Assembly: GCA_963739995.1 (NCBI GenBank)
Contig: CAVUCH010000018.1
Location: 186,001 to 250,000 of the forward strand
Direction: 5' to 3'
Length of the DNA stretch: 64,000 nucleotides
Origin: CAVUCH01 sp963739995
Lineage (GTDB): Bacteria; Acidobacteriota; Vicinamibacteria; Vicinamibacterales; JAENWD01
Position numbers and translations under genes: made by a program. The notes under the pieces are model-generated. The model saw only the letters and a program-made list of their open reading frames with translations, was not told the origin of the DNA and made no database searches. How positions within the stretch are numbered: position 1 is the stretch's first letter; every line of letters starts with the position of its first letter. Below, piece after piece: positions 50,189 through 58,471 of this stretch.

Positions 50189-51604
50189 TCAGTGTAGGCC
50201 CGGGGGCGAAGCCGGCCGGGCGATACCAGCTCCAAAAAATGCGAGATACGGCTCGCCGCGTGCGAGCCGCCGCACGTACAACGCAGCTTCGCGCGCGTGG
50301 TAGTCACCCCACTGGCTCGACTCCCCGCGCGGCGTCCGCGCGCCCGCCGGCACGTGGTCCCAGCGGTTGGGCCAGTGATACACCGAATGCAGCAGCAGCC
50401 CTTCGTGGGCCGGGTCAGTCGCGAGGTACACGTCGGCCGCGTTGAACAACGTGTCGAGGGTACGCAGGCCCGCCTGTTCGTAGGCCGCCCCGTCCTCGCC
50501 ACGCGCGGCCAGGACGCGGGCGAGCCGCAGCAGACCCTGTGAGGCGATGGCGGCGGCCGAACTGTCAACGGGCTCATGGTCGTTGAACGGATCTGCCGCA
50601 CGGCCTCCCCAGTCACCGAGCGCCGCAAGTCCTGGCGCACCGGTGTCCCAATAGGGGACGCCGTCAGCGGCGGCGGCCTGGCTCATGTAATAGTCGGCGG
50701 TCGCACGCGCGGCCTCGAACATCCAGGTGTCGACCGCCCTCCGACCGTCCCAGTCCTCCAGCGGGCCGTCCTCGAGAGTGGCAAGAAACTCGAGTTGTTC
50801 GGCAAATCCCAGAATCGCCCAGGCGAGGCCGCGCGTCCAGGTCGTGAAGGGCGAGTAGCCCTGCTGGCTGTTGGGGCTGCGGAAGGAGCCGTTGGCGACG
50901 TTGAAGATCGCTTCGTGCGCCACGCGACCCCGCACATCGAACGCGTCCCGGCCGCGGCCGTAGTAGACGTTTGCTTCAGCCGTCGCATGGGCGTGCTGCA
51001 CCAGCCGCCCGAGCAGGCTCACGCGCGCATCCTGCTCGTCCATCAGCACGTGCCCGAGCGCGTGGCCGAGAGCAAGAATCCGCAGCGATCGCATCGTGTC
51101 CACGAAGAGCGAGTGCGTGCCGTTGAACGAGTGGATGTATCCGCCATCGGCCAGGCGGGTCCAGCGCCGGGCCTGCACGGCACCGCTCACCTTCAGCGCC
51201 AGCTCGTACAGGCGCAGCTCCCACTGGCCCGCCTCCAGCCGCCCCTCACGCGCGAGCCGCCAGAGCGTGCCGTAGGTGCTCACGGTGTTGAAGCCATGAT
51301 CGTGGACACCCATGTGCGTCAGGTGTGGCGTCATATATGCGAGCGTGCGGGCGCGGCCGATCTCGAGAAAGGCTGCATCGCCCGTCGCGTCGAACTGCAG
51401 CAGGGAAGATCCGAACTGAAAGCCTTGCGTCCAGTCCGTCCATCCCCGTGCCTCGTACTTACCCTCCACCGTGAAGACCGGTGCGCCCGACGACTGGTCC
51501 CACCGCCGATCGAGTGCCTGGATCTTGCCGGCTGACAGATCGAACAGCCGGTCGACGTGCGGGAGGAGATCGGCGGGCGTGCGGTGGCGGTCGATTGTGA
51601 TCAT
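50189..51604 (-). CDS. Glycoside hydrolase family 88, unsaturated glucuronyl hydrolase
   Basis: A 471-aa (alpha/alpha)6-barrel enzyme that removes unsaturated uronic acids left at chain ends by polysaccharide lyases. GH88 signatures are MGVHDHGFNTVSTYGTLWRL with the catalytic-region Asp, WTRGLAWAILGFAEQL, VPYWDTGAP and DSSAAAIASQGLLRLA. GH105 is the closest alternative. No signal peptide is seen, so it would act on imported oligosaccharides. Its 3' end carries the -10 box of the SDR gene. Start ATG 51604 lies 7 nt after a TACACT box, a leaderless arrangement. An upstream in-frame ATG (51628) falls in a terminator-like hairpin and is unlikely. Confidence 0.87.
   Translation of the reverse strand: MITIDRHRTPADLLPHVDRLFDLSAGKIQALDRRWDQSSGAPVFTVEGKYEARGWTDWTQGFQFGSSLLQFDATGDAAFLEIGRARTLAYMTPHLTHMGVHDHGFNTVSTYGTLWRLAREGRLEAGQWELRLYELALKVSGAVQARRWTRLADGGYIHSFNGTHSLFVDTMRSLRILALGHALGHVLMDEQDARVSLLGRLVQHAHATAEANVYYGRGRDAFDVRGRVAHEAIFNVANGSFRSPNSQQGYSPFTTWTRGLAWAILGFAEQLEFLATLEDGPLEDWDGRRAVDTWMFEAARATADYYMSQAAAADGVPYWDTGAPGLAALGDWGGRAADPFNDHEPVDSSAAAIASQGLLRLARVLAARGEDGAAYEQAGLRTLDTLFNAADVYLATDPAHEGLLLHSVYHWPNRWDHVPAGARTPRGESSQWGDYHAREAALYVRRLARGEPYLAFFGAGIARPASPPGLH
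50191..50196 (-). promoter_or_regulatory. -10 box TACACT of the SDR gene, leaderless arrangement
   Basis: On the minus strand TACACT is followed by 7 nt and the GTG start at 50183. It overlaps the last codons of the GH88 gene. Confidence 0.5.
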
Positions 51605-51611
51605 CGAGGAC

Positions 51612-51617
51612 AGTGTA
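51612..51617 (-). promoter_or_regulatory. -10 box TACACT of the GH88 gene, leaderless arrangement
   Basis: On the minus strand TACACT is 7 nt before the ATG at 51604. It is the same hexamer and spacing as at the neighbouring SDR gene, which suggests a shared promoter class. Confidence 0.55.
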
Positions 51618-51624
51618 CAGAGGA

Positions 51625-51651
51625 ACACCGGGGCCCTTCGGGCCCCGGTGT
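51625..51651 (-). terminator. Strong hairpin after the TonB receptor gene
   Basis: A perfect 12-bp stem ACACCGGGGCCC and its complement enclose a 3-nt loop, followed on the minus strand by TTCCTCT. It lies about 90 nt after the receptor stop and 8 nt upstream of the GH88 -10 box, so it insulates the two transcripts. Confidence 0.65.
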
Positions 51652-51743
51652 CACACCGACAAGGTATTCAACTGCCGCCCGTGCGACCGGACGGAATGCA
51701 ATCCCGCCAGCCGCCGGCCGCCAGGCAGAAGACCGTCGGGCCT

Positions 51744-54700
51744 TTAGAACCGCACCTTGACGCCGATCTGCACCTGCCGCTCGGTCGTGCCGCACAACGC
51801 GCATGACGCGCTCGAAAGCATCGCAGTAATCTGGCCCGCCGTCCCGGCCTCGATGTTGCCGTTGGGCTGAGCGAACTGCGGGTGATTGAGCACGTTGAAC
51901 GCCTCGATGCGAATCTCGGTGTCCAGGCGACCGATCTGCGTGTTCTTGATGAGCGAGGCGTCGATGTTGAACTGCCCCGGCCCTCGGAGAATGTTGCGCC
52001 CCGAGTTGCCGAAGGTGCCGGTCGTGTCCGCCGGAGGGGCAAAGCACGAGAGATCGAACCAGCGCTCGATCGTGGGATTATTCAGCTTCCCGTTGCACAG
52101 CCGATCCGGGCGATTGGCGGAGCCCGTGGATCGCACATTCTGGTTCTGCGATGGCGTGAACGGCAGGCCCGAGCGGAGGTAGAGAATGCCGTTCACCTGC
52201 CACCCGCCGTAGAACGCGTCGCGCGCCCATGGCAGCTCGTAGATCCAGCTCGAGCTGAAAGTGTGCCGCACGTCATAGTCTGACGGCCCCCGGTTGTAGC
52301 CGAGATCGTACGCGTTGCTGATCCCCGCTTCGTTGTCAGACGCCAAGTCGATCGACTTGCCCAGCGTATAGCTGTTCATGAACGAGAAGTTGTTCGCGAA
52401 ACGTCGCTGGAATTTGAGGAGCAGCGCGTGGTAGTCGATGGTGCCCACCGACTGAGACTGGCTGAGAGACCGGACGTCGGGCGCCAGCGTGATGTACGGC
52501 CGGTTGACGTTCGCGTCGCTCACGCCGACGACCGGTGGCGCCTGGTTGATGTCGACCTTGAGCACCATGTGCCGGCCCCGCGAACCAGCGTATGCGGCCT
52601 CCACCAGGTAGTTCGAGCCGAGCGCGCGCTGGATGTTCACGTTGTAGTTCTGCGCGTACCCATCGCGGAAGTTCACGTCGAAGATCGAACGCGTGTTCCC
52701 TGCCGGCGGGCGGGTCGGATCCACGCCCGTCGGGAGCGGCAGGCCGTCCTTGACGAGCAGCGTGACACCGGTCGACGACACCGGCGTCGGCGTGAGCGCC
52801 AGCGCCTGGAGGAACGGCGGGTTCTGAGCCTTCGACGAGGATGTTCCTCCGGGCGTGAAATTCCAGAACAGACCGAACCCGCCACGGACAATCGTCTTGC
52901 CGCTGCCGTCCAGGTCGTACGCGAAACCCAGACGCGGGCCGACATCGCCCTTGGAGTAGGTCTGAAGACGCCGTCCCAACCGGTCCCCGCCGATTGTGGC
53001 GTCGTCGGACGCCAGCACGAAAGTGCCGTTCGTCTCGTCGAAGTTCGACTGCCGATCGTCGACTTCGATCCAGGGCGGGTACACATCCCACCGCAGGCCC
53101 AGATTCAACGTCAGCTTGTTGGTGGCGCGCCAGTCGTCCTGCACGTACACGGAGAACTCCGGCCGCGTCTCGGTGTAGGTCTCGACCGCCCCCGACTCCG
53201 TAAGGCCCGAGAGATTCCGGATCTTTTGAGAGGAGTAGCCAAGCAGGAAGCTGGCGACGTCGAACCCCGAATTGGCGTTGAGCACGCAGCTTGCCGGCTG
53301 ACCAGCGCAGTTCGACGTCTGGTTGTTGTTGAACTGGAACTGGCCGACGATGTTGTCGGCGTTGAGGATCTCACGGGAGCGCAGCGTGAGGCTCCCGCCG
53401 GACTTCCACGTGTGGCGGCCCTTGATCCAGGTCACGTTGTCGAATATCTGGAAGTCGTTCTGGTTCGTGATCAGCGGCTGGTTGCTGTTGGCCCCCAGGT
53501 TCCGGATGTTTTGAAAGTTGAGCTGGGTCATCGCCGACGTCGACGGGTTGACGTTGATGCCCGGGATGCCCATCTGCGCCGCGAGGTTCTGACCGGCATC
53601 GATGGACGTCATGAAGAACTTGATCTGGGTCCAGCCGAACCGGAACTCGTTCAGCCAGTTGCTGCTGAACGTGTGCGTGTCATTGAACGCAAGGCCCTGC
53701 GCCTTGATGTTGCCGTCGCCGGCCCCGAAGGTAGCGCCGGCGTCGCCGTGAGGCAGCGTGGCGGGCTGCAGCCGATGCGTCTTCTGATAGCTGTAGCGCG
53801 TGAAGAAGCGATTGTTGGCGGTGAGGTTGTGGTCAACCTTGACATCGAACTGGTTGTCCTGCCGCTCCTTGACCGGGTTGATCAAATAGTTGTTGACCGG
53901 CTGGCCGGCGCTGCCGATCGTGCCCGTCGTGTTCGGCTCCGGATAGAGCTGCTCAAGAATGTTTCTGGACGCCGGGTCCCACCGCGCCTCGGGGATGATG
54001 TTCCCCGCGAACGGCTGTCCGGTCGTCGGGTCGTAGATGACACGGCTCAACTCCGTGAAGTTCCCCTGCCGCATCAGCATGGACGGAACGTTCGACAGGA
54101 ACGTCTGTCCCTGTTCCTCGCGGTGACCCTGGTAATCGGCGAAGAAGAACGTCCGGTCCTTGAACAGCGGACCGCCGAACGACCCCCCGAACTGGTTCTG
54201 CTTGAAATCGGGCTTCGCGCGCCCCGCGCGGTTGTTGAAGAAGTTGTTGGCGTCGAGTGCATCGTTCCGGTGGAACTCGAAGACGCTTCCTCTGTAGCTG
54301 TTCGTGCCGGACTTGATTTGCAGGTTGACGACGCCGCCGAGCGACCGGCCGAATTCGGCCGAGTAGGTGCTCGTCTGCAGCTTGAACTCATCGAGGGCGT
54401 CGACGCTCGGAAAAAGGACCACCGTCTGCAGCCACGTCTCGTTGTTGTCCACGCCGTCGAGCATGTAGTTGTTGTCGCGCGATCGCTGCCCATTGGCGGA
54501 GAACGACGCGGAGGCGCGCCACGCCAGGCTGCCTGCGCCGTCGATGTTCGATCCCGGGATGCCGCGCAGCACTCCGGGCACGGTGCGGGTCAGGCTGACG
54601 AAGTTCCTGCCGTTCAGCGGAAGGGTCTGAATCTGTTCCTCGACGACGGTCGTGCCAAGCTCGGAGGTCGACGTCTGAAGGAGCGGCGTCGCCGCCTGGA

Positions 54701-55085
54701 TCGTCACCGACTCCGTCATGTTGCCGATTTCGAGCGTGAGGTCCATCCTCACGCGCTGACTGACCCCGAGCTCGATGCCGGAGAGCGCCGCGGTCTTGAA
54801 TCCTGCCATCTCGGCGGTTACGAGATACGTTCCAGTCGGCAGCGATGGCGCGGTGTATTCCCCCGCGTTGTCGCTCGTGACCGTCCGCGTCAGCCCGGTT
54901 CCCGTGTTGGTGATTGTGACCTTCGCACCAGACACGATTGCTCCAGTCGAGTCGACGACGGTTCCAACGATGGTGCCTGTCACCGCCTGCGCAGCGACAA
55001 CGCCCGGCAGGCACGAGACGAGTCCGATGCAGACGAGGAAGACCGCGGCCATCCGGCCGAACGACGTACCAGCACGCTCGCTCAT
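51744..55085 (-). CDS. Oar-like TonB-dependent receptor with N-terminal carboxypeptidase-regulatory domain
   Basis: A 1113-aa outer-membrane protein. It has a signal peptide (ending GVVAAQA), an N-terminal carboxypeptidase regulatory-like beta domain (GTIVGTVVDSTGAIVSGAKVTITN), a plug domain (VEEQIQTLPLNGRNFVSLTRTVPGV) and a long beta-barrel ending with the C-terminal aromatic residue in VQIGVKVRF. This is the expanded receptor class typical of Acidobacteriota, thought to import large or carbohydrate ligands with TonB energy. Next to GH88 and GH106 genes, an oligosaccharide is the likely ligand. ATG 55085 follows GGGAGG by 5 nt, a normal leadered start. Confidence 0.9.
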   Translation of the reverse strand: MSERAGTSFGRMAAVFLVCIGLVSCLPGVVAAQAVTGTIVGTVVDSTGAIVSGAKVTITNTGTGLTRTVTSDNAGEYTAPSLPTGTYLVTAEMAGFKTAALSGIELGVSQRVRMDLTLEIGNMTESVTIQAATPLLQTSTSELGTTVVEEQIQTLPLNGRNFVSLTRTVPGVLRGIPGSNIDGAGSLAWRASASFSANGQRSRDNNYMLDGVDNNETWLQTVVLFPSVDALDEFKLQTSTYSAEFGRSLGGVVNLQIKSGTNSYRGSVFEFHRNDALDANNFFNNRAGRAKPDFKQNQFGGSFGGPLFKDRTFFFADYQGHREEQGQTFLSNVPSMLMRQGNFTELSRVIYDPTTGQPFAGNIIPEARWDPASRNILEQLYPEPNTTGTIGSAGQPVNNYLINPVKERQDNQFDVKVDHNLTANNRFFTRYSYQKTHRLQPATLPHGDAGATFGAGDGNIKAQGLAFNDTHTFSSNWLNEFRFGWTQIKFFMTSIDAGQNLAAQMGIPGINVNPSTSAMTQLNFQNIRNLGANSNQPLITNQNDFQIFDNVTWIKGRHTWKSGGSLTLRSREILNADNIVGQFQFNNNQTSNCAGQPASCVLNANSGFDVASFLLGYSSQKIRNLSGLTESGAVETYTETRPEFSVYVQDDWRATNKLTLNLGLRWDVYPPWIEVDDRQSNFDETNGTFVLASDDATIGGDRLGRRLQTYSKGDVGPRLGFAYDLDGSGKTIVRGGFGLFWNFTPGGTSSSKAQNPPFLQALALTPTPVSSTGVTLLVKDGLPLPTGVDPTRPPAGNTRSIFDVNFRDGYAQNYNVNIQRALGSNYLVEAAYAGSRGRHMVLKVDINQAPPVVGVSDANVNRPYITLAPDVRSLSQSQSVGTIDYHALLLKFQRRFANNFSFMNSYTLGKSIDLASDNEAGISNAYDLGYNRGPSDYDVRHTFSSSWIYELPWARDAFYGGWQVNGILYLRSGLPFTPSQNQNVRSTGSANRPDRLCNGKLNNPTIERWFDLSCFAPPADTTGTFGNSGRNILRGPGQFNIDASLIKNTQIGRLDTEIRIEAFNVLNHPQFAQPNGNIEAGTAGQITAMLSSASCALCGTTERQVQIGVKVRF

Positions 55086-55296
55086 CGATGCCTCCCGGCG
55101 GTTGAGTGACCACCTGTTGGGCGCATGAAACACGGGACACTGAGAGAGCGGCGATGCGACGTCTCTGCGAACAGCGTGGTGTCGCGCGGCATGGCCAGCT
55201 ACCCTCATTCGGACGTCTAGCGCGGCATCGTATATCATATGCGACGCTCTGCGAACAAATGAGCTTGGTATCTCTCGAACAACCGCGAATGCCGCC

Positions 55297-58194
55297 GTGT
55301 CGCGCGGTGCACGGCGCCACCCTCCGCCGATGTCAGTGGACCCGTGCTCGATGCTGACGTCGTGTAGCCACGCCGAGGGTACCCGCCTGACCTGCGCCGC
55401 TGCGACGCTCGCGGCCGCCCTGGCCTTCGTGCCCGCCGGTTCCCATGCCACCGTCAACTCGGAGGGAGTGCCGGCCCACGCACAGGCGCCGCACCCGTCG
55501 GGAACAATCGCGGTACTCCAGCGGTCATTCGAGGCCCCGCCGGCCGATGCGGCGCCGATGATGCGCTGGTGGTGGTTCGGTCCCTCGGTCACCCATACGC
55601 AACTCGAGCGCGAGATGCGCGCGATGAAGGCCGGCGGGATCGGCGGGTTCGAGGTCCAGCCTGTGTACCCGCTCGCGCTTGATGACGAAGCCACCGGGGT
55701 TCGCACGCTGCCGTTCCTGTCGGACGAGTTCCTCGACGCGCTGCGATTCGTGTCCGACAAGGCACGCGAGCTGGGTCTGCGCATGGACCTCACGCTTGGC
55801 AGCGGCTGGCCGTTTGGCGGACCGGGCGTGCCGATCGCAGCCGCCTCCGCCAGGCTGCGTGTGGAACGAAGGGAGGTTTCGCCTGGTGAACGCGCCGTGG
55901 CGGTTCCGGACCTCGGTGGCGGCGAACGCCTGATCGCCGTGTTCCTGGACGAGGCTGCGGTTGAATCCGCCACGCCGCGCCGATCCCGTCTGGTGTTGCC
56001 GGCCGATCACCGTCTGCCGATCCCCGCGGATGCCACAGGCCCGCTCCGCGTGCAGTTCTTCATCGCCAGCCGCACCGGCATGCAGGTGAAGAGGGCCGCC
56101 ATTGGTGGCGAGGGCTTCGTCCTGGATCATTACGACCGCAAGGCGCTCGACGGGTACTTGAGGGTGGTGGGCGATCGCCTGATGTCGGCCTTCCGTGGAC
56201 ACCCTCCGTTCGCGGTGTTCTGCGATAGCCTCGAGGCCTACGAGGGCGACTGGACAGGTGACCTGCTCGACGAATTCAACCGCCGGCGCGGCTATGACCT
56301 CGCGCCCCACCTGCCCGCCCTCGTGGAAGGAGGCACACGCGACTCGGAGGACGTTCGCCACGATTGGGGCCGCACGCTGACCGAGCTGATGAACGACCGC
56401 TTTCTCGCACCGCTGCACGAGTGGGCCGCCCGGGCCGGGACACGCCTGCGCGCGCAGGCGTACGGAATCCCTCCGGCCTCGCTCTCGAGCAACGCGCTGG
56501 TCGACATCTCCGATGGCGAGGGCGCCCAGTGGACCCGTCTCACGGCATCGCGATGGGCATCCTCCGCCGCGCACCTCTTCGGCCGCGACGTGGCGTCGTC
56601 CGAAACCTGGACCTGGCTGCGCTCGCCGGCGTTTCGCGCGGGACCGCTCGACATGAAGGTCGAAGCCGACCGCCACTTCCTGCAGGGCATCAATCAGCTC
56701 GTGGGTCATGGCTGGCCATACACACCGTCCGGCGTCGACGAACCAGGCTGGCGTTTCTACGCCGCCGGCGTGTTCAACGACCGGAACCCGTGGTGGATTG
56801 TCATGCCCGACCTCGCGCGATACCTGCAACGCGTCAGCTTCCTGCTGCGGCAAGGCGACCCGGTCGCGGACGTGGCCGTCTACCTGCCGACGAGCGACGC
56901 GTGGGCCCGCTTCACGCCCGGTCACGTCAACCTGTTCGACACGTTGCGGGACCGTCTGGGCCCAGACCTGCTGGGCACCATCACCGCGGCTGGGTACGGA
57001 TTCGATCTGTTCGACGATGAGGCGCTCGCTCGGATCGGGCGCCTGGACGGGAACCGGCTGCTGCTTGGCAGGCTCGCCTACCAGATCGTGATCCTGCCCG
57101 GTGTCGAGCGGGTGCCGCCAGCAACGATGCGGACGCTCGAGGCGTTCGCGCGCAAGGGGGGCGTGGTCGTGGCCACGCGACGTATTCCGGATCGGGCGCC
57201 TGGCCTCCAGGCAACCGCCCAGGAGCGCGCCGATGTGCGGGCCGCGGCGGCGCGACTGTTTGGCGGGTCCGTTTCGCCGCGGCGCTTCATCGCCGATGAG
57301 CGAGAGGAGCTCCTGACGACGCTGCGCGCCTCGTTGCGTCCCGACCTGCGGATGACACCGGCGGTGCCGGACGTCGGCTTCGTACACCGGCGGCTCCCGT
57401 TCGCCGATGTGTACTTCGTGGCGAACACTTCGAACGTCACCGTCCGCACGAGCGCCGCGTTCCGCGTGGGACGACGGAGCGCGGAATTGTGGGACCCGAT
57501 GGCGGGCGCGGTATCCGTGCTCGTCGCGGACGCGCCGGATGCCGGCGAGGTCACGCTGCCGCTCACGCTGGAACCGTACGCGTCGAGGGTTGTCGTTTTC
57601 ACCGATCGGGCGCTGCCCGCCCAGCCACGCGGGCGCGCCGTCCGTGCCCCAGCGCCGATCTCACTCGCGGACGGATGGCGTCTCAGGTTCCCAGACGAGC
57701 CGGAGCCGCGCCCGGCTGCGCCGCTTCGGTCGTGGACCCTGGATGAGCCGCGGCGGTACTTCTCGGGCGTCGGCACCTACGAGCGAGAGGTTCGCGTCCC
57801 ACAGTCGCTGGTGGGTAGCAGCGTCGGCGTGCGGCTCGACTTCGGCGAGGCCCGCGCTCTTCCGCAACAGGATCTCGAGCGCGGCATGCAGGCGTGGCTC
57901 GATGCGCCGGTGCGCGAGGCGGCCGTCGTGTGGATCAACGGCGTGCGCGTCGGCTCGGTGTGGTGCCCGCCGTACGCGCTCGACGTGTCGCAGGCCTTGC
58001 GGGCCGGCAGCAACCACATTCGGATCGACGTCGCCAACCTTGCGCTCAATGCGATGGCTGGACGGGCGCTGCCGTCGTACCGGCTGCTGAATGCGCGCTA
58101 CGGTACGCGATTCGAGCCGCAGGACATGGACAAGGTGCGGCCGGAACCGTCCGGGTTGCTCGGTGAGATCCGACTCGTGCCGTTCGAACGGTAG
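55297..58194 (+). CDS. GH106-like alpha-L-rhamnosidase
   Basis: A large secreted glycoside hydrolase (965 aa from the GTG at 55297). After a signal segment (around TCAAATLAAALAFVPAGSHA) comes the N-terminal signature MMRWWWFGPSVTHTQLEREM followed by MKAGGIGGFEVQPVYPL. DLTLGSGWPFGGP and the middle part FCDSLEAYEGDWTGDLLDEF hold likely catalytic acids. The C-terminal beta domain has VWINGVRVGSVWCPPYALDV. The pattern fits GH106 rhamnosidases. ATGs at 55330 and 55351 are alternative starts that place the signal peptide nearer the N-terminus and are quite likely. Divergent from the TonB receptor gene. Confidence 0.82.
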   Translation: MSRGARRHPPPMSVDPCSMLTSCSHAEGTRLTCAAATLAAALAFVPAGSHATVNSEGVPAHAQAPHPSGTIAVLQRSFEAPPADAAPMMRWWWFGPSVTHTQLEREMRAMKAGGIGGFEVQPVYPLALDDEATGVRTLPFLSDEFLDALRFVSDKARELGLRMDLTLGSGWPFGGPGVPIAAASARLRVERREVSPGERAVAVPDLGGGERLIAVFLDEAAVESATPRRSRLVLPADHRLPIPADATGPLRVQFFIASRTGMQVKRAAIGGEGFVLDHYDRKALDGYLRVVGDRLMSAFRGHPPFAVFCDSLEAYEGDWTGDLLDEFNRRRGYDLAPHLPALVEGGTRDSEDVRHDWGRTLTELMNDRFLAPLHEWAARAGTRLRAQAYGIPPASLSSNALVDISDGEGAQWTRLTASRWASSAAHLFGRDVASSETWTWLRSPAFRAGPLDMKVEADRHFLQGINQLVGHGWPYTPSGVDEPGWRFYAAGVFNDRNPWWIVMPDLARYLQRVSFLLRQGDPVADVAVYLPTSDAWARFTPGHVNLFDTLRDRLGPDLLGTITAAGYGFDLFDDEALARIGRLDGNRLLLGRLAYQIVILPGVERVPPATMRTLEAFARKGGVVVATRRIPDRAPGLQATAQERADVRAAAARLFGGSVSPRRFIADEREELLTTLRASLRPDLRMTPAVPDVGFVHRRLPFADVYFVANTSNVTVRTSAAFRVGRRSAELWDPMAGAVSVLVADAPDAGEVTLPLTLEPYASRVVVFTDRALPAQPRGRAVRAPAPISLADGWRLRFPDEPEPRPAAPLRSWTLDEPRRYFSGVGTYEREVRVPQSLVGSSVGVRLDFGEARALPQQDLERGMQAWLDAPVREAAVVWINGVRVGSVWCPPYALDVSQALRAGSNHIRIDVANLALNAMAGRALPSYRLLNARYGTRFEPQDMDKVRPEPSGLLGEIRLVPFER

Positions 58195-58221
58195 TCGGCC
58201 TCGGTGCGCCTTCCTGCCACA

Positions 58222-58239
58222 CCGGGACTGAAGTCCCGG
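58222..58239. repeat. REP-like palindrome after the GH106 gene
   Basis: CCGGGACTGAAGTCCCGG lies 27 nt after the glycosidase stop codon. The rest of the 277-bp gap before recQ shows no other clear feature. Confidence 0.75.
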
Positions 58240-58471
58240 CGTTGAACAGATACAATCTGCAGCGGCCGCCAGCACGTGTCGCGCGGAATCTGCAACGCTG
58301 GCCCACGATAGCCGCCGCGGATTTCGATGCGGGACGGCGTGCGTGCGCCGATCTGCCAACGCGCGGGTGACGCCAGGAGGCTCGCGAATCGGGCCGGGTT
58401 CTTGCTGGGCAGCCGCGAAAGCCGTTTGAGTCGCCGTCGTCCCGTGCCCCCGGGTCCTCCGTTCGCAGCGC

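Noticed and set aside
52428..55109. 893-codon open frame on the plus strand opposite the TonB receptor
   Set aside because: The minus strand encodes an unmistakable receptor with plug and barrel. The plus frame is rich in Arg/Val/Glu/Asp runs, has no recognisable domain, and is the usual antisense shadow of GC-rich codon use.
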